The translations under genes were made by a program, and so were the position numbers. DNA of 64,000 bases from Seriola aureovittata (taxonomy: Eukaryota > Chordata > Actinopteri > Carangiformes > Carangidae): positions 17,267,140 to 17,331,139 of the forward strand of contig NC_079384.1 in assembly GCF_021018895.1 (NCBI RefSeq), written 5' to 3'. The notes below the pieces were generated by a model. That model was not told where the DNA came from. It was given only the letters and a program-made list of their open reading frames with translations, and searched no databases. Shown one piece after another: positions 50,525 to 62,180 of the stretch. Positions within the stretch are counted from its first letter, which is position 1. Each line of letters begins with the position of its first letter.

Positions 50525-50835
50525 TTACATTGTCTAATTAGGATCTTGGGCCTCGTTAGGGCCAGCAGCCCCGGGGGCCCGCTGATACAAAAGCTGATTC
50601 CATCTGACGTAACAAGTCAATGCCAAGGGGACAGATGCTAATTTTAATTAATTAAATGGAAGGGTCAGCTCGTGACAAACAAGGGCCAGAGGGAGGGTCG
50701 GTCGCCGGTGTGCTTGGACTAGCCAGACCCCTGTTCCTCTGGAGGGGGAGATCAGCCCAGTTGTTGTCATTACCGCTGTTGTTCATCTCACAATGCTCGA
50801 GCTCCGCGTTCCCAGATGAGAACTTTACAGGCAAG
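50525..50835. promoter_or_regulatory. Candidate conserved non-coding element D
   Basis: Non-repetitive island with GTCTAATTAGGATCTTGG, GCCAGCAGCCCCGGGGGCCC, TGACGTAACAAGTC, TTAATTAATTAAATGG and AGCTCGTGACAAACAAGGGC. Paired homeodomain-type sites (TAATTA), a CRE-like TGACGTAA and balanced composition fit a developmental enhancer. No coding frame has splice support. Confidence 0.38.
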
Positions 50836-51104
50836 TCATGGCTGGTAGGCAGAAGGTGATTGGAGGGGAAAAGAAAGAACTTGGCATTCCTGCTTGTTAG
50901 CACAAATTACAGCATGTATAACCCTTATTCAGGGTTAAATCTTTCAGAAAATGATGCTTTACCTCACCACAATCTCCCTTGTTAATTTTCATTAAAATAA
51001 CGATAATGGGCAATTATATTTGTCCTTTTTCATGCATCAGCAAAGTGATCCAAAACAAGAAGAAATCTGTGCACCCATTACAAAAATAGGAAATGTTTCT
51101 CTTT

Positions 51105-51345
51105 TGGCTGAATGATTATTTTCATTATCGATTAATCAGCCAAATATTTGTTTTATTAATTGCTCAGGAAATCCAGTTTGTAACACGCCAAAGTCGGAAA
51201 CCCAAAGATATTCAATATGCGATAATTTAATACAAAGAGAAGCAGAATTATGCTCAATATGTGTTTCTTCGACTCATCGATTATCAAAAAAATTGTTGTG
51301 TGCTCCATCAATTGACTTTATAAATTCATCTAATTGTTTCAGGTC
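51105..51345. repeat. Dispersed teleost repeat (ATCGATTAATC / GTTTCAGGTCTAG type)
   Basis: CATTATCGATTAATCAGCC, AACCCAAAGATATTCAATAT and ATTGTTTCAGGTCTAGTTCC match a degenerate non-coding repeat very common in fish introns. Confidence 0.6.
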
Positions 51346-53540
51346 TAGTTCCTATAGGTCCTTGTACTGATTAGAGCTGGGTATAGTTTTTGACTTTCTT
51401 TTTCCTACTGCTGACACACCTTTTGACTTTTATAATTTAAGTCAAGATTCTCTAGTTGTATGAACACAAGCAGCCGTACAAAAACTTTGCCTACACAACA
51501 ACCCTGTCTCGAAAGAAAAGTTGCAAAATGTTGACACTGTACATATCTGCAAAACAATTCCTACCGATATAGGAATAAAATATCTTTTGTAATATAATAT
51601 CCCCTCATACCAACTAAAACATGACTATTTTTTTACCATGTTTTAGCACATAAAGCACTTGGGGATGACAGGGAAAGATCTTAGTCTTTGGTTTAATATT
51701 GTAAAAGTCAACTGTGGCATGAGACAGGATGTTTTTACTTCATTAACATTTGATTTAAACCACAATCTTTCCCTAACCTTCACCAAACCGCTTTTGTTAC
51801 CTAAACCTGAATGCATGTGGGACTGAGGATCCGAACCCTGGTTTCTGTCCTGAACTTTGAACGCCCACCATGCACCAACTGCCAACAAAATCATGCAGCA
51901 CAAAAACGTAGCAGTGCCTTCACTGGAAAAAACACATTACCAGTGAAATTTGTCCAGCCAGAGGGACATATTCGTCGCAAAATATTTGTGTATAAAAATG
52001 TCATGTTTGATTTCAATCAGAAATTATATGATCAAATAATATGTAACAGTCATTTTAGGTTGATTTCTAATGTTAGGAACAGATTTCAGTGGGTCCCAAA
52101 AACTACTGAGGTTCAATACCCAGTCGCTGTAGTAACACATTCTCCTCCTTATCACTATTTTCAGCCTACTTTAACATTTACTCCAGTTTGTTCTGATCAA
52201 CATCCTGCAAAACAACTAACTTAAACACTAAGCTAAATTTAATTAGCTTGTTTTTGTCAGCATCAGTTGCCCTTTGTCTGCAAGTGTGTGGAGACCTGTG
52301 GTATCAACCACAGGTGCATTCTCAAGAGTACGGACCAAACCATCACTGACAACAAAACCACAAGCCTTTCACTGTCTCCTGGCTACTGAACTCTCATATC
52401 TGATAAAGCTGATAAGAGCGCTTTGTCTTTTGCAGAAATGCTAGGAAATGGTAGATGAGTGGATGATAATGATGTATATTATACACTATACACCTTATTC
52501 TGTTTTAAGGTGTTGAACATGAAAATAAACTGCCAAATTTTTTCTAAATATTAAGGATCACCCCTTCCCTCCCCTCCTTGTCTCTCTCTTCCTCTCTTCC
52601 CCTGACCTAGTTTTGGCATTTGATCCTGACTGGAAGATCAACCCCTAGAGGGTGCACGGTGTCAGCCTTGTACCATGTCAATTCCCACACAAAGGGCACG
52701 CTTTGTCACTTCATATTTTCAAGGCTCCAAAAGCCTGGCTTTTCCATTGTTGTTTCTGTGGCAGGGGTCATTTCCTGGTGGTGGCCCTGCCTCCCTGTTG
52801 TTCTTCCCAATGGTGCACCTGCTGCCACTGTTGACCATCACACAACAGGGAACCAAATGTCTCCGTTCACAGATCATAGCTCTGACCTTAATCCAACATA
52901 CCTACAGTGCTGTTGAGATAATCTGTCATTTTACCACAGCATATTTATTTCATATCTGATTTTATCAATACATGAAGACAGGAACCTTAGCACGAAATCA
53001 GACTTATGAATGCCCAAAAAGAGCTTTTAAAAGAGGCTTATTCAGCTGCTTTTTAACATATATACAAGCTCGAATTTTAGCTTTGGACATCAGGGTTCAA
53101 CAGGGAAACAAGATGAGCAGTCAGACAATCAAACAGGTTGTAAAAAAGCTTAGCCAGATCATCTAAACTACTTGATCTGAAAGGGAAAACCAAAATGTGG
53201 ATCCACACAACTCTGGAAAATATAGCTATTTGAACCAGGATTTTGTCTTTGAAATGTGGTGGATGTTTACACGTTTTCTCTTCCAGATACGTTTGTGTAA
53301 CCTGAGAGTTTGTTTAAAACCTGCGCTCATCTGACTGCTTATGTGTCTTGTCCTGCCGGGCTTCTTTTAAACAAATTCATTAGCAATTAACCCGATGAGT
53401 ATAGTGTTATCACATCTGATAGAATCAATAGCTAAACCTATAGAAATAATACGCCGCAATTATCCTTAAATTCTCTCTTGAAAGCGGAGAAAGTTTTGTT
53501 CAAATTACTTTCCCGACACTCCCTCCCTCTCATCCATCTC
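51346..53540. other. Gene-free sequence
   Basis: Open frames at 51811-52224 and 52620-52959 have no recognised family, splice support or conserved motif. No RNA gene is seen. Confidence 0.45.
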
Positions 53541-53559
53541 CTCCATGATCTATGACTCA

Positions 53560-53890
53560 GAGACATGGGGCATTTTCACAGGGTGTCCTTGATGAGGCCC
53601 AGCACAAATTACCCAAAGTGCCATCTTTGCCATCGCCACTTACTATTTGACAGCAGGAGAGTGAGGGCTGCTCCTGGCAGGAAGTGAGCCCAGAACCTGG
53701 CATTATTGGTGCCCAGCCCCGGCCAAAGCGAGCGACCGTCACGGCCAACGCTCCGCCGGGGGTCAGCAACCATCACGCACGGCAGCCTAATGCTGCTGAT
53801 GAGAGAGAGCCCGCCTCACAGGCCTGCACACCCCCGAGGTGTGGCCACTCAGCGTCAGGTTAACCTGAGCTGACAGACTGTCCACCACGC
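53560..53890. promoter_or_regulatory. Candidate conserved non-coding element E
   Basis: GC-rich island with CAAATTACCCAAAGTGCCAT, GACCGTCACGGCCAACG, GGCAGCCTAATGCTGCTGAT and CAGGTTAACCTGAGCTGACA; the last contains the palindrome CAGGTTAACCTG at about 53858-53869. No repeat match and no splice-supported coding frame. Confidence 0.35.
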
Positions 53891-54139
53891 TGCACTCACA
53901 CAGGCGTGCACGCACTCACACATGCACTGATAATATAAATATACACACACACACAAATTCATAAAAAATACCCATAGCCACAAAACCTTTTTTTACACAC
54001 AGACACACAGTCACACACATAAAAACAGGACAACCATTAAAAAACACTCAAGCTATAAGAGATATTTATATGTGAGTCCCCCCCCCCTGTAGTTTACAGA
54101 GAAATGTAAATATGGACACAAAGATATAGAGATAACACT

Positions 54140-54560
54140 ACTGCTCTGAGTAAAATATTAACCCTAGCATAGCAATGCTAACAAGCGAGTATGATGCTTA
54201 ACATGTTCACATTCTTACTTTAGCCTGTAAGAAACTTTTAATCATCTAATTAGTGCAAGACATAAAGTAAAAAGCTGAGAATAATGAGGCTAATGTCATT
54301 AGTTTTGCAGGTATTTGGCCGAAAATCAAAGTAGAGGGGGATTATAAATATCTGTATCAAATTCCAGCAATCTGCCCAACAGTTGAGGAGATATTTCAAT
54401 CAAAACCACAAATGTCAACCTCATGCGGACACAAGAGGAATTGTCAGGGGATCACCAAAGTCAGTAGGATTCATCCTCTGTGGAGCATGAATGTGTGAAA
54501 TTTAACAGCAATCCATCCAATGGTGTTGACATATTTCAATCTGGAACAAAGAGCTGGACT
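54140..54560 (-). repeat. Dispersed teleost repeat, reverse copy (GGATTCATCCTCTG type)
   Basis: Words such as GTAGGATTCATCCTCTGTGG and GTTGAGGAGATATTTCAAT are the complement of those in the copies at 56985 and 59585. Non-coding. Confidence 0.6.
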
Positions 54561-56000
54561 GACTAAAAACATCTCCACAATGGTTCTGTATAATTTAATA
54601 CAAATATATCCTATAATGAAATATATTTGCCTCCACTTGTTCTCTTGCTATTGACACTGATAGTAAAATGCATCACACATTCACACAAATAAAAAAAAGG
54701 ACAAAGGTTAAGGGGGGTGGTGGCGGTTTTGACACCAACCGTGTTCATGTCTGCTTCTTAGTGTGGTTAGAGACCAGATTAGACACAGCGTGGAAACTGT
54801 GTAGGTCAAATGTATCTGTAGTGAAGTGCATTGTATTTGTTTTAAATCTGAGAATTTAAAGTGATCCCTCAAACGCCATTATCTCTTCTGTTGTGTGCAC
54901 ATTACAGCGGATGATTTACCGTATATGTCTGGGTTTTGTTTTTTTTTTAATCTATTTAGACAATAAAGTTGACCATAAAAAATAAACACAAACTCTTGCT
55001 GAAGGCACACAGATTATGTTTTCCTACATACATCCCTTACAGCAGGTTAGGATCCCGTGTTTTGTTCAAGGCCACCTGCAGGCAGTGATGGATGGAAGGC
55101 CAAGATGTAACACCAGCCACATGGAGCATAATGTTCCCTGAAGTTTAAAATGTCACTTCAAAATGTCACTTCAGATTTTGGCATCTGAGTCATTAGCGAG
55201 CATTGATGTTCCACATCAAAAAATGAAACTGAAATTTTGACAGCGACATCATTGGCAACATTTCTAGCAATTTACATAGTGCTGTTCAAGTTCATGTCAA
55301 TTCAGCTTAAACAGAAATAGTTTATGTGGGTAGTAAACTGATGCACAGGATGAAGCTTGGTGTCTACGCTCTGACGACATTACTCCCCACAAGCAAACAT
55401 TAAGATCAGCAACGCTGGGACAAACCGCAGTGGATACAGAGGTGTAAAAATCTACTACAGCAGCTGCTGTGTGGCCATGCACTCACAAACAACTTCCAAC
55501 CATTGCAGGGAATAAATTCTGGTGATATTCACGCATTTAAACACAACAATTCACCTGAGCTGAAGTAGCAGCAGGTAAAGACACATTAAAAAAAAACCAC
55601 ACGGCAGCAGGTTATTAATTAGACTATGACATGAATGTGTTGATAAGCAGCAGCTGTTAATACGTGTAAACTTGGCAGTAAGTGTGTGAGAGTAACAGGA
55701 GCAAAACCCTAATGAGTAGGTCAGGAGTAACAACTAATAACAACTAAAGCACATGTACCCTCTATTAGACCTCACAGTTTGCAGTCAGTGAGCCAACATG
55801 AACCTCTCGAAACTTTACAGCATGCAAAAGCAGTTCAGCCCATAACACTCAAACATGAGAAAATACAGATGTATCCCAGAGCCAAACAACTGCCAAATGA
55901 AATCAAAGCTCAGCCACTCACAATTAAGTAATATGCACAAATGTAAATATTACAAATAGGTAAAGTAACAGCAGCAGCACTGGAGCAGAGAAAAGTTGCA
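54561..56000. other. Gene-free sequence
   Basis: AT-rich; a direct AATGTCACTTCA duplication at about 55148-55172. No exon or RNA gene seen. Confidence 0.45.
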
Positions 56001-56010
56001 AGCACTTACC

Positions 56011-56260
56011 TTGAGGAAGTGAAGCAGTGATGTCAGGTGTCTCAGTAAAACCTTTCTGGAAGAGTCTCCATGGTCCCGAACAGCCAACAGCAGGACAGGG
56101 GAACTCCACCTTCAGGCCAGAGGTGTGTGTTTGAGGCCTACAGCTAACATGAGCAACAGGTCACCAGCAGGGCGGCGAACTCCAGGCAGCAGCGGCAAAA
56201 ACACCAGTATTTCTTCCACCAAGCCATCCCAGAGCAACATGGCTGCCCTGTTGTGTTGTT
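56011..56260 (-). other. Possible transcribed exon on the - strand (donor at 56010)
   Basis: Read on the - strand this GC-richer block ends in ACTGCTTCCTCAAG followed by a perfect GTAAGTGC donor. No long frame crosses it, so a 5' non-coding exon of an antisense or lncRNA transcript is the likeliest use if it is transcribed. Supported by one splice-site match only. Confidence 0.2.
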
Positions 56261-56494
56261 CATTGTGTTAACGAATGCTACACATATACACAGGCTCCAG
56301 TAGCAGCAAGTGTTGAAGCACAGTTAGCTTGTTAGCAAAGTAGCAGTGAAGCAGCACCACTGCAGCAATAAAAAGTGAGCAGGGCTTAAACTGCCCGCCT
56401 TGTGACAAAGGGTGCGTTTGATATGAGCTACAGGGAGGACAGCATGTTACAGCATGACTGTAGGAGTTGTCTGGTGGCTTCACTCCAATGAGGC

Positions 56495-56600
56495 TTGCAC
56501 CATCAGTAGCATCTTTTCTTTTTCTTCTTCTTTGGTGTTTTACAGAAGTTGGCATCCAAAATGTTGCGTTACTGCCACCTACAGTTTCATTCTCCCTACA
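56495..56600 (-). repeat. Small dispersed repeat (GGTGGCAGTAACGCAACA type)
   Basis: The complement reads TAGGTGGCAGTAACGCAACA then TTTTGGATGCCAACTTCTG, TAAAACACCAAAGAAGAAGA. This resembles a repeat often found near fish promoters. Confidence 0.5.
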
Positions 56601-56984
56601 GGCCAGTCGTCCTTACAACATTTCCTTCCTAATACTGAGTCCACATTCTAATGTCCTTCTAATGTTTTCCTCTTCCCACTCTACTTTCCATAATTGTGTC
56701 ATCATTTCCACTCTTTCCCTTCTGCATGCTTGAAGATATGCTCAGTTTTCTCTGACTCATGCCAATGATCACAAAAACCTATTAACATCTTTTAAATAAT
56801 TCCTTAAAACTTTCTTCTTCTATTTTTTAAAGACTTTAAAGATTTTCTGATCATTTTCATTCCATGGCTGCACTTTGTTTTATATCATTCTTTTCATGCT
56901 TATAATAACGATTCAACTAACTCCCATGTTTTTTAGCCATGGCTTCATAGGGATGGTAGTATTGGCTTGTTGGTCTGTCCATCA

Positions 56985-57345
56985 CTTTAGTCCCAACTGA
57001 CATATCTCAACAACTACTTGATGAATGCTTTATAAATATTTGTACAGTCATTCAGGGGCCTCACAGGATGAATCCTGCTGACTGTGGCGATCCCCTGACG
57101 TCTCTGTGGTGCCACCACGGGGTTTTGTGTGAGAGGTTGCGATCACTATCTAATGTATTTCCATGAAATCTGGTACAGACCATATCAAGATGAGTTGGTG
57201 ATAGCTCATCGTTATTATCAGCTCATCAGGTTAGCATCGTCTTTGTGGGCATGTTAGCTTACTGACATTAGCAGCTGAAATCACTGCTGTGTGCAACAGC
57301 TAGCATGGCGTTAGACTCTCAGTCTTGTTTGAGTATTTTCAGGCC
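56985..57345 (+). repeat. Dispersed teleost repeat, forward copy
   Basis: CATATCTCAACAACTACTTG, CACAGGATGAATCCTGCTGA and CCATGAAATCTGGTACAGAC, followed by a GTTAGCATCGT/AGCTAGCATGG tail, are the same family as 54140 and 59585. Confidence 0.65.
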
Positions 57346-58660
57346 TGCCGCAAACTGGTAGCATTTCAGTCACATTATATGGTCAGTTCGCTACTCTGTT
57401 CATGTGCAGACCAACAAAAGAAAAATGCTAAAGGAAGGTTCCAAAGCTAACGTCAGTGACATTAATTATGTCAGTATTATGACTTACATGTTTCCATGAC
57501 ATGGGTTTGGATGAGTGAAAACTATCTGTTGATGTATCCATATCAAATTATCATCCACAGTCAAGTAATTTATCTCTCATGACCCGACTGGAAGCCAGCG
57601 CTCACAGCCAGCATCGACGCACACACACCAAAAGGCTGCTTGGTGATTTAACAGAGACGTTCATAGAGAGGCAGCAACTCTCCTCTTTGTGCAAAGTCTT
57701 ATTTGTGTTTATGGACAGATTGTTAGAGCAAAGTTTAAGCACATTCCTCCTTGATAAACTGAGGGTAATATTGCAGATGTTTAACTGGCCTAGTCCCTAA
57801 CCCTGGATTCGAGATTAAATCTGGTCCAAACTCCTTTCAGTCTAATCGGGTCTTGTCTTGTTTTACTGCCACAGATCTCAGGTCTGTGCATCAATATGTC
57901 CAGTACTTGAGTGGATCTGAATGGACCTGAGCTCATGTGATATTAAATGTGTTTTTAGGCGAGAGGGAGAATGAGAACTGTGAACTTCGCAGCTCACTAC
58001 AGCTAAAATAAGTATCTACAAATAAATATACATAAATATATACTATAAATACTACAGTATTTATAATATTATATGACAGTTTTTGTCATTTTATTCACAG
58101 ATATTAAACAATATAGGAGAATGTCTTTTGACCATCAATTGCCCAGATGGCTCAGATGTTCTATCATTCGTGCAGGAGGTGGAAATAACACTTTATACCG
58201 AAACATGTCTTTGAAGCTGATTTTTTTTCTCAATTAGTTTACATTTGTTCTTAGAGCATCATTATTATTATATACAGCTGCTCTTTTCCACCACAGCGGC
58301 TTAATTGTTCAGATTAACTGATAGCACATCATGTTGCTGCAGGTGTTCTCTCCTCACCTGGTCTGCCTGTGCTCAGATTAGGACTGTTTCAGATTGGGTA
58401 CAAAATTTTAGACCTATGAATACCTCTATTATATTTGGAAGACCACTGAGTGTATTGAATTGAGTGAGAGTGCATGTTATTGCTTATGATTTCTACTTCT
58501 CATTTGCAAGAGAAAGAATGTGTTAATTATTCCCTCAGAAGGACGGTGTGTTTAATCTGATGAAGCCTGGGTGAATATTTTACCTGTTGGACACTTGAGA
58601 ACTACATTCTTACAGTCTTCGTACAGATAATAATACATTATTACTTTATTTTTCTTGAAT
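57346..58660. other. Gene-free sequence
   Basis: AT-rich; no exon, RNA gene or named repeat seen. Confidence 0.45.
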
Positions 58661-58689
58661 CAATAACGATTTATTGAAAAATAAAAACA

Positions 58690-59140
58690 GCGCTGGTGGG
58701 GTTAGGGTGGGCTACAGGGTGGTTGATGTGGGTTGGGGGTGAAAGGAAACACCGTGGTGTTGATCTCCTGGAATGCGGCATGCCAGAAAGCTGGCTCGAC
58801 TGGCACCAGACCAAATGCCTTTGGGCCCCCCTCCACCCCGGTACCACCACCACCACCACCACCACCACTCTTACTCTTTTCTCTCCCTGTCATGTCCCCA
58901 GTCCCAACTCCCCCTCTCTCTCCTCATTTCTGTATCTCTCTCTCTCTCTCTCTCTTCCACAACCCATGAAACAGGAGAGCTGCCATCTCCGCTTCCTCCG
59001 ACCGGATCAGCGATCACTTTGCCCAGACCTCCGGACAGACGGCATTCCTTCCCCCTGCTGCTGTTGCTGGCCGGCTGTCGCAGAGGGCATCCAGAATAGA
59101 TCTCTGACGTCCGCCTGGTTACTAGAATACGCCAACGTCC
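58690..59140. promoter_or_regulatory. Candidate conserved non-coding element F
   Basis: GC-rich block with GAAAGGAAACACCGTGGTGT and GGAATGCGGCATGCCAG, then a (CAC)n and a (CT)n tract, then a second GC-rich block. Overlapping frames on both strands are open only because stop codons are rare in such composition. Confidence 0.25.
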
Positions 59141-59584
59141 CAAGAATCAAAGGAACACAGAGGATAGACACATACACACTGCACAGACTTAAAACACAAG
59201 CAAATTTATTTATACACGCTGACACAAAGGTCCAGAAACACTGATACCTACAGTATGTCGCTGTCAGGACAAAACACAGTTGTCAAGAATCAGACCATCA
59301 TGAATACGTCACATAGAGTGGGAGCCTTCAAACAGTCATGTCAGGCATGCAAAGTAAGTGCTGGTGGGGGGGTGGGGGGGTGGAGGGGCTGTGGTCTAAA
59401 TAGTGACCGTATTTTGACCCCTTATGTACATATCAATACTATCAATACAAAAAACAACAACACAACGGTTGAACTACTGGAGCCGAAGTTCACAGCTGAT
59501 ACATGGATTTTTTTAATGTCTGATGTAAATGTCCAAACAACATTATGTTCTATGAGTTTCTGTTATTGTACTGGTCATGTCGGT

Positions 59585-59985
59585 CATTTGTTCAGTCCAC
59601 AGCTTTGGTTCTGACTGAAATATCTCAGCAACTATCAGATGGATGGACATGAAATGTGGCACAGATCTCCATGGTACCCAGGGTCATGAATCCTCAGGAC
59701 TTGAGTGACCCCCCCTGACCTTTCATGTAATGCCAACGGCAGTTTTCACTTATCTAGTGAACTATCTCAACATCTTTTGAACAGATCGCCACACGCTTTG
59801 GATGGATCCGGTGACGCCCTGATTTTTCGTCTAGTGACATGACATTTGTAGTTTTTAGTGAAATGTCTTGATAACTATTGGAAGGACTGCCATGAAATTT
59901 GGTACAGACATTTATGCTCTCCAGAGGATGAACCCTACTGACTTCGCTGATCCCTTACCTTTTCATTTAGCACCAGAGGTGGAGT
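59585..59985 (+). repeat. Dispersed teleost repeat, two tandem part-copies
   Basis: GAAATATCTCAGCAACTATC and GACATGAAATGTGGCACAGA recur about 240 bases later as AAATGTCTTGATAACTATTG and GCCATGAAATTTGGTACAGA. The end of the same element may be the GTTAGCATTGG/ACATTAGCATTTAGCTAA block at 60640-60760. Confidence 0.65.
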
Positions 59986-60579
59986 GGTCCGCACACACGT
60001 ATACATACACATATCATTGCACGTCTTGCAGACTAAGGCTGCAGTCAATCCTGTTACAGTCTTTCATGTGGTGTTTACTGCACACTGAGACTTTCGTTCC
60101 CTGATTTTAGTCTTTAAGGCAGCGCCTCCTCCCAGGCAACATAAGTACCTGGGTTAACTGCACCAAGTCCAGGGGGGAAGCGCTGTCTTAAGAACAGACT
60201 CAGGGAACAAACAGTTACACTGATTATTACTGCGAGCTGGATCTCAAGAAGGAGACAATGCAGCAGACGTAATGTTTGATAATGATGTTAAACTTGCAGA
60301 TACAGAAAGCGGCAACACTGCATTATAAAAATACTCCATTACAAGTAAAGGTTGTGCACTGAAATGTGTGAATGCAATACTATATTATTTATTACTACTG
60401 ATGCATTCAAGTTGAAGCAGCTTTTTACTGCTGTAGTTGGTTGAGGTGAAGATAGTTTTAATTATTTTATACACCCTTGGGCAGTGTAGCAGTGCATTAT
60501 ATGTCATCAGGTCGAAGTGAGGTTGATGTCAAAGCAAACCCACCTACCAAGACACCACCACACGGCTGTTTAGCACTGT

Positions 60580-60800
60580 TTCATTTGGCTTAAGACCAAA
60601 TACCTGTGAAACTCCGCTTCACCTTGTCTTCAGTGCTAATCAGCAAATCTTAGCGCGCTAACATAAGATATTAAATGTGGTAAACATTGCACTCAAGGTT
60701 AGCATTGGCACTGAGGGCATGTAAGTGTGCTGACATTAGCATTTAGCTAACACACAGCCTCACAAAGCCACTGGAGTGGCTGGAGACCTTTCTGCATCAT
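60580..60800 (+). repeat. Dispersed repeat tail (CTGACATTAGCATTTAGCTA type)
   Basis: TTAGCGCGCTAACATAAGAT, GGTTAGCATTGGCACTGAGG and GCTGACATTAGCATTTAGCT are typical of the tail of the preceding dispersed repeat family. Confidence 0.55.
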
Positions 60801-61179
60801 GTTTGACAGGTGTAGTGTTGCATGACTGTAATTTTCTGCGTCTGTTAAATGTGACACATTGCATTGTGGGATAGATATAGATAAATAGTGTGCATGCCAC
60901 GGACGCTACTATTTTCATTCTATCGTGGGAATCTGTCTCTCTCTATTGTTCGCAAATTTCACATTCAGAACCAGGGCACTCGAATAAAAGGGTGCAAGGT
61001 AAATGTAGTGTACTAGATGACATCAAGCAGTAAAAATGCATCAAAGAAAAACAAGAAGATGTGTTGGCTTTTATGAAGAAACTTTTAAAAAGGCTGGGGG
61101 AGGAAATGAGAGAGGGGTTTTGGCAGTGGATGACACGGTTGTCACTTTTGCTGGGGTCCATTTGCGTGATTCATGTTGA

Positions 61180-61490
61180 CTGAAGCCCTGCGTTTGTCAG
61201 AGGAGGTGTCTGCAGTAAAAGTGCCACAGCCCTCCAGATTGACACTCATTAGTGAGGGGCTCCGAGACAGAGGGGACCCGCAGGGGGCAAGAGGGCAGCG
61301 AGGAGGGCGAGAGGCCACATCCCACTAAAAATAAATTATTTCTAATGATTGATACAGATAGCAGTGGACTGATAGGGCCAGATGAATCAGAGGGCTTAGG
61401 TGTTGGCGGTGGCGGGCAAGACCTCTGGTTGGCAGGCTGTTGTCAGCTGAAACGCCGCTTAAAGCCACTGTGTCCGGCTAAACATGTCTG
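61180..61490. promoter_or_regulatory. Candidate conserved non-coding element G
   Basis: Non-repetitive island. It has a MEF2-like CTAAAAATAAATTA, a Pbx/Hox-like TGATTGATAC, GGGCCAGATGAATCAGAGGG and a GC-rich GGCGGTGGCGGGCAAG. Composition and motif density suggest an enhancer. No splice-supported coding frame. Confidence 0.38.
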
Positions 61491-61539
61491 AGCTGAATCC
61501 CAACACACACGTACATGCATACACCACCTCACTATTAGT

Positions 61540-61575
61540 ATACCTCCTCCTCCTCCTCCTCTTCCTCCTCCTCCT
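61540..61575. repeat. (CTC)n microsatellite
   Basis: About twelve CTC/CTT units. Confidence 0.9.
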
Positions 61576-61739
61576 TCACTTGTTGTGTTTGACCACCCCT
61601 AGCAGCGCCCCTCTGCCTCCTGCCACTCAAGCCATAGACACAAATATACACACTCACATTACACACATTGCACACAAATGCCAGCGCTAGCCCAGGAGCA
61701 AGCGAAACAAACAGGGGCTACCGGACTCCGGCGTCTGCC

Positions 61740-61765
61740 TACACCCACACACCCACACACCCACA

Positions 61766-61803
<38 letters not shown>
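61740..61803. repeat. (CACACCCA)n then (CA)n microsatellite
   Basis: ACCCACACACCC octamers pass into pure CA. Confidence 0.95.
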
Positions 61804-61934
61804 AGTCTTAGCCTCCTGTGCTTTAACCCCGCTGCACTTTCCACGTCTTCACATCCCCCCAGAACGCCGTGTCCATCACTGTGTTTGTGCATTAAATCCA
61901 CGGCTCAGGTCATTCATCGCTCATGTCTCAAGCT

Positions 61935-62180
61935 GCCAATCATTCAATCAATCCCGGCTTCATTACAGTGATTGTAATATCGAGGCCCCCAGCATCAAGC
62001 TCGCAGGATGTTGAGGAGCAAAGGGGCAAGATTATTTTAATACAGCGTTCAGATCAGATTTCCTTCAAAAGTGATTTTCTGCTGCACCTTCTCAGGCGGT
62101 GTTCTTCAAAGACTGAGTTAGGGAGCAAAGGGGGTCAAAAGTTTGAAGTGGACCATTATTTGGGAGTTGATAAAGTTGAG
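61935..62180. promoter_or_regulatory. Candidate conserved non-coding element H
   Basis: Low-repeat island with CCAATCATTCAATCAATCCC, ACAGTGATTGTAATATCG and AAGATTATTTTAATACAGCG. It has three ATCAAT/ATTGTAAT-type homeodomain or Pbx sites close together. Confidence 0.35.

Noticed and set aside
50216..50641. 141-residue + strand frame rich in Arg, then Pro
   Set aside because: No family match, no splice support; it arises from purine-rich and pyrimidine-rich tracts.
51811..52224. 137-residue + strand frame
   Set aside because: No recognisable domain, no splice-site or regulatory support, and AT-rich surroundings.
58696..59244. 182-residue + strand frame with poly-Thr
   Set aside because: Crosses (CAC)n and (CT)n repeats, overlaps equally open frames on both strands, and shows no recognisable protein.
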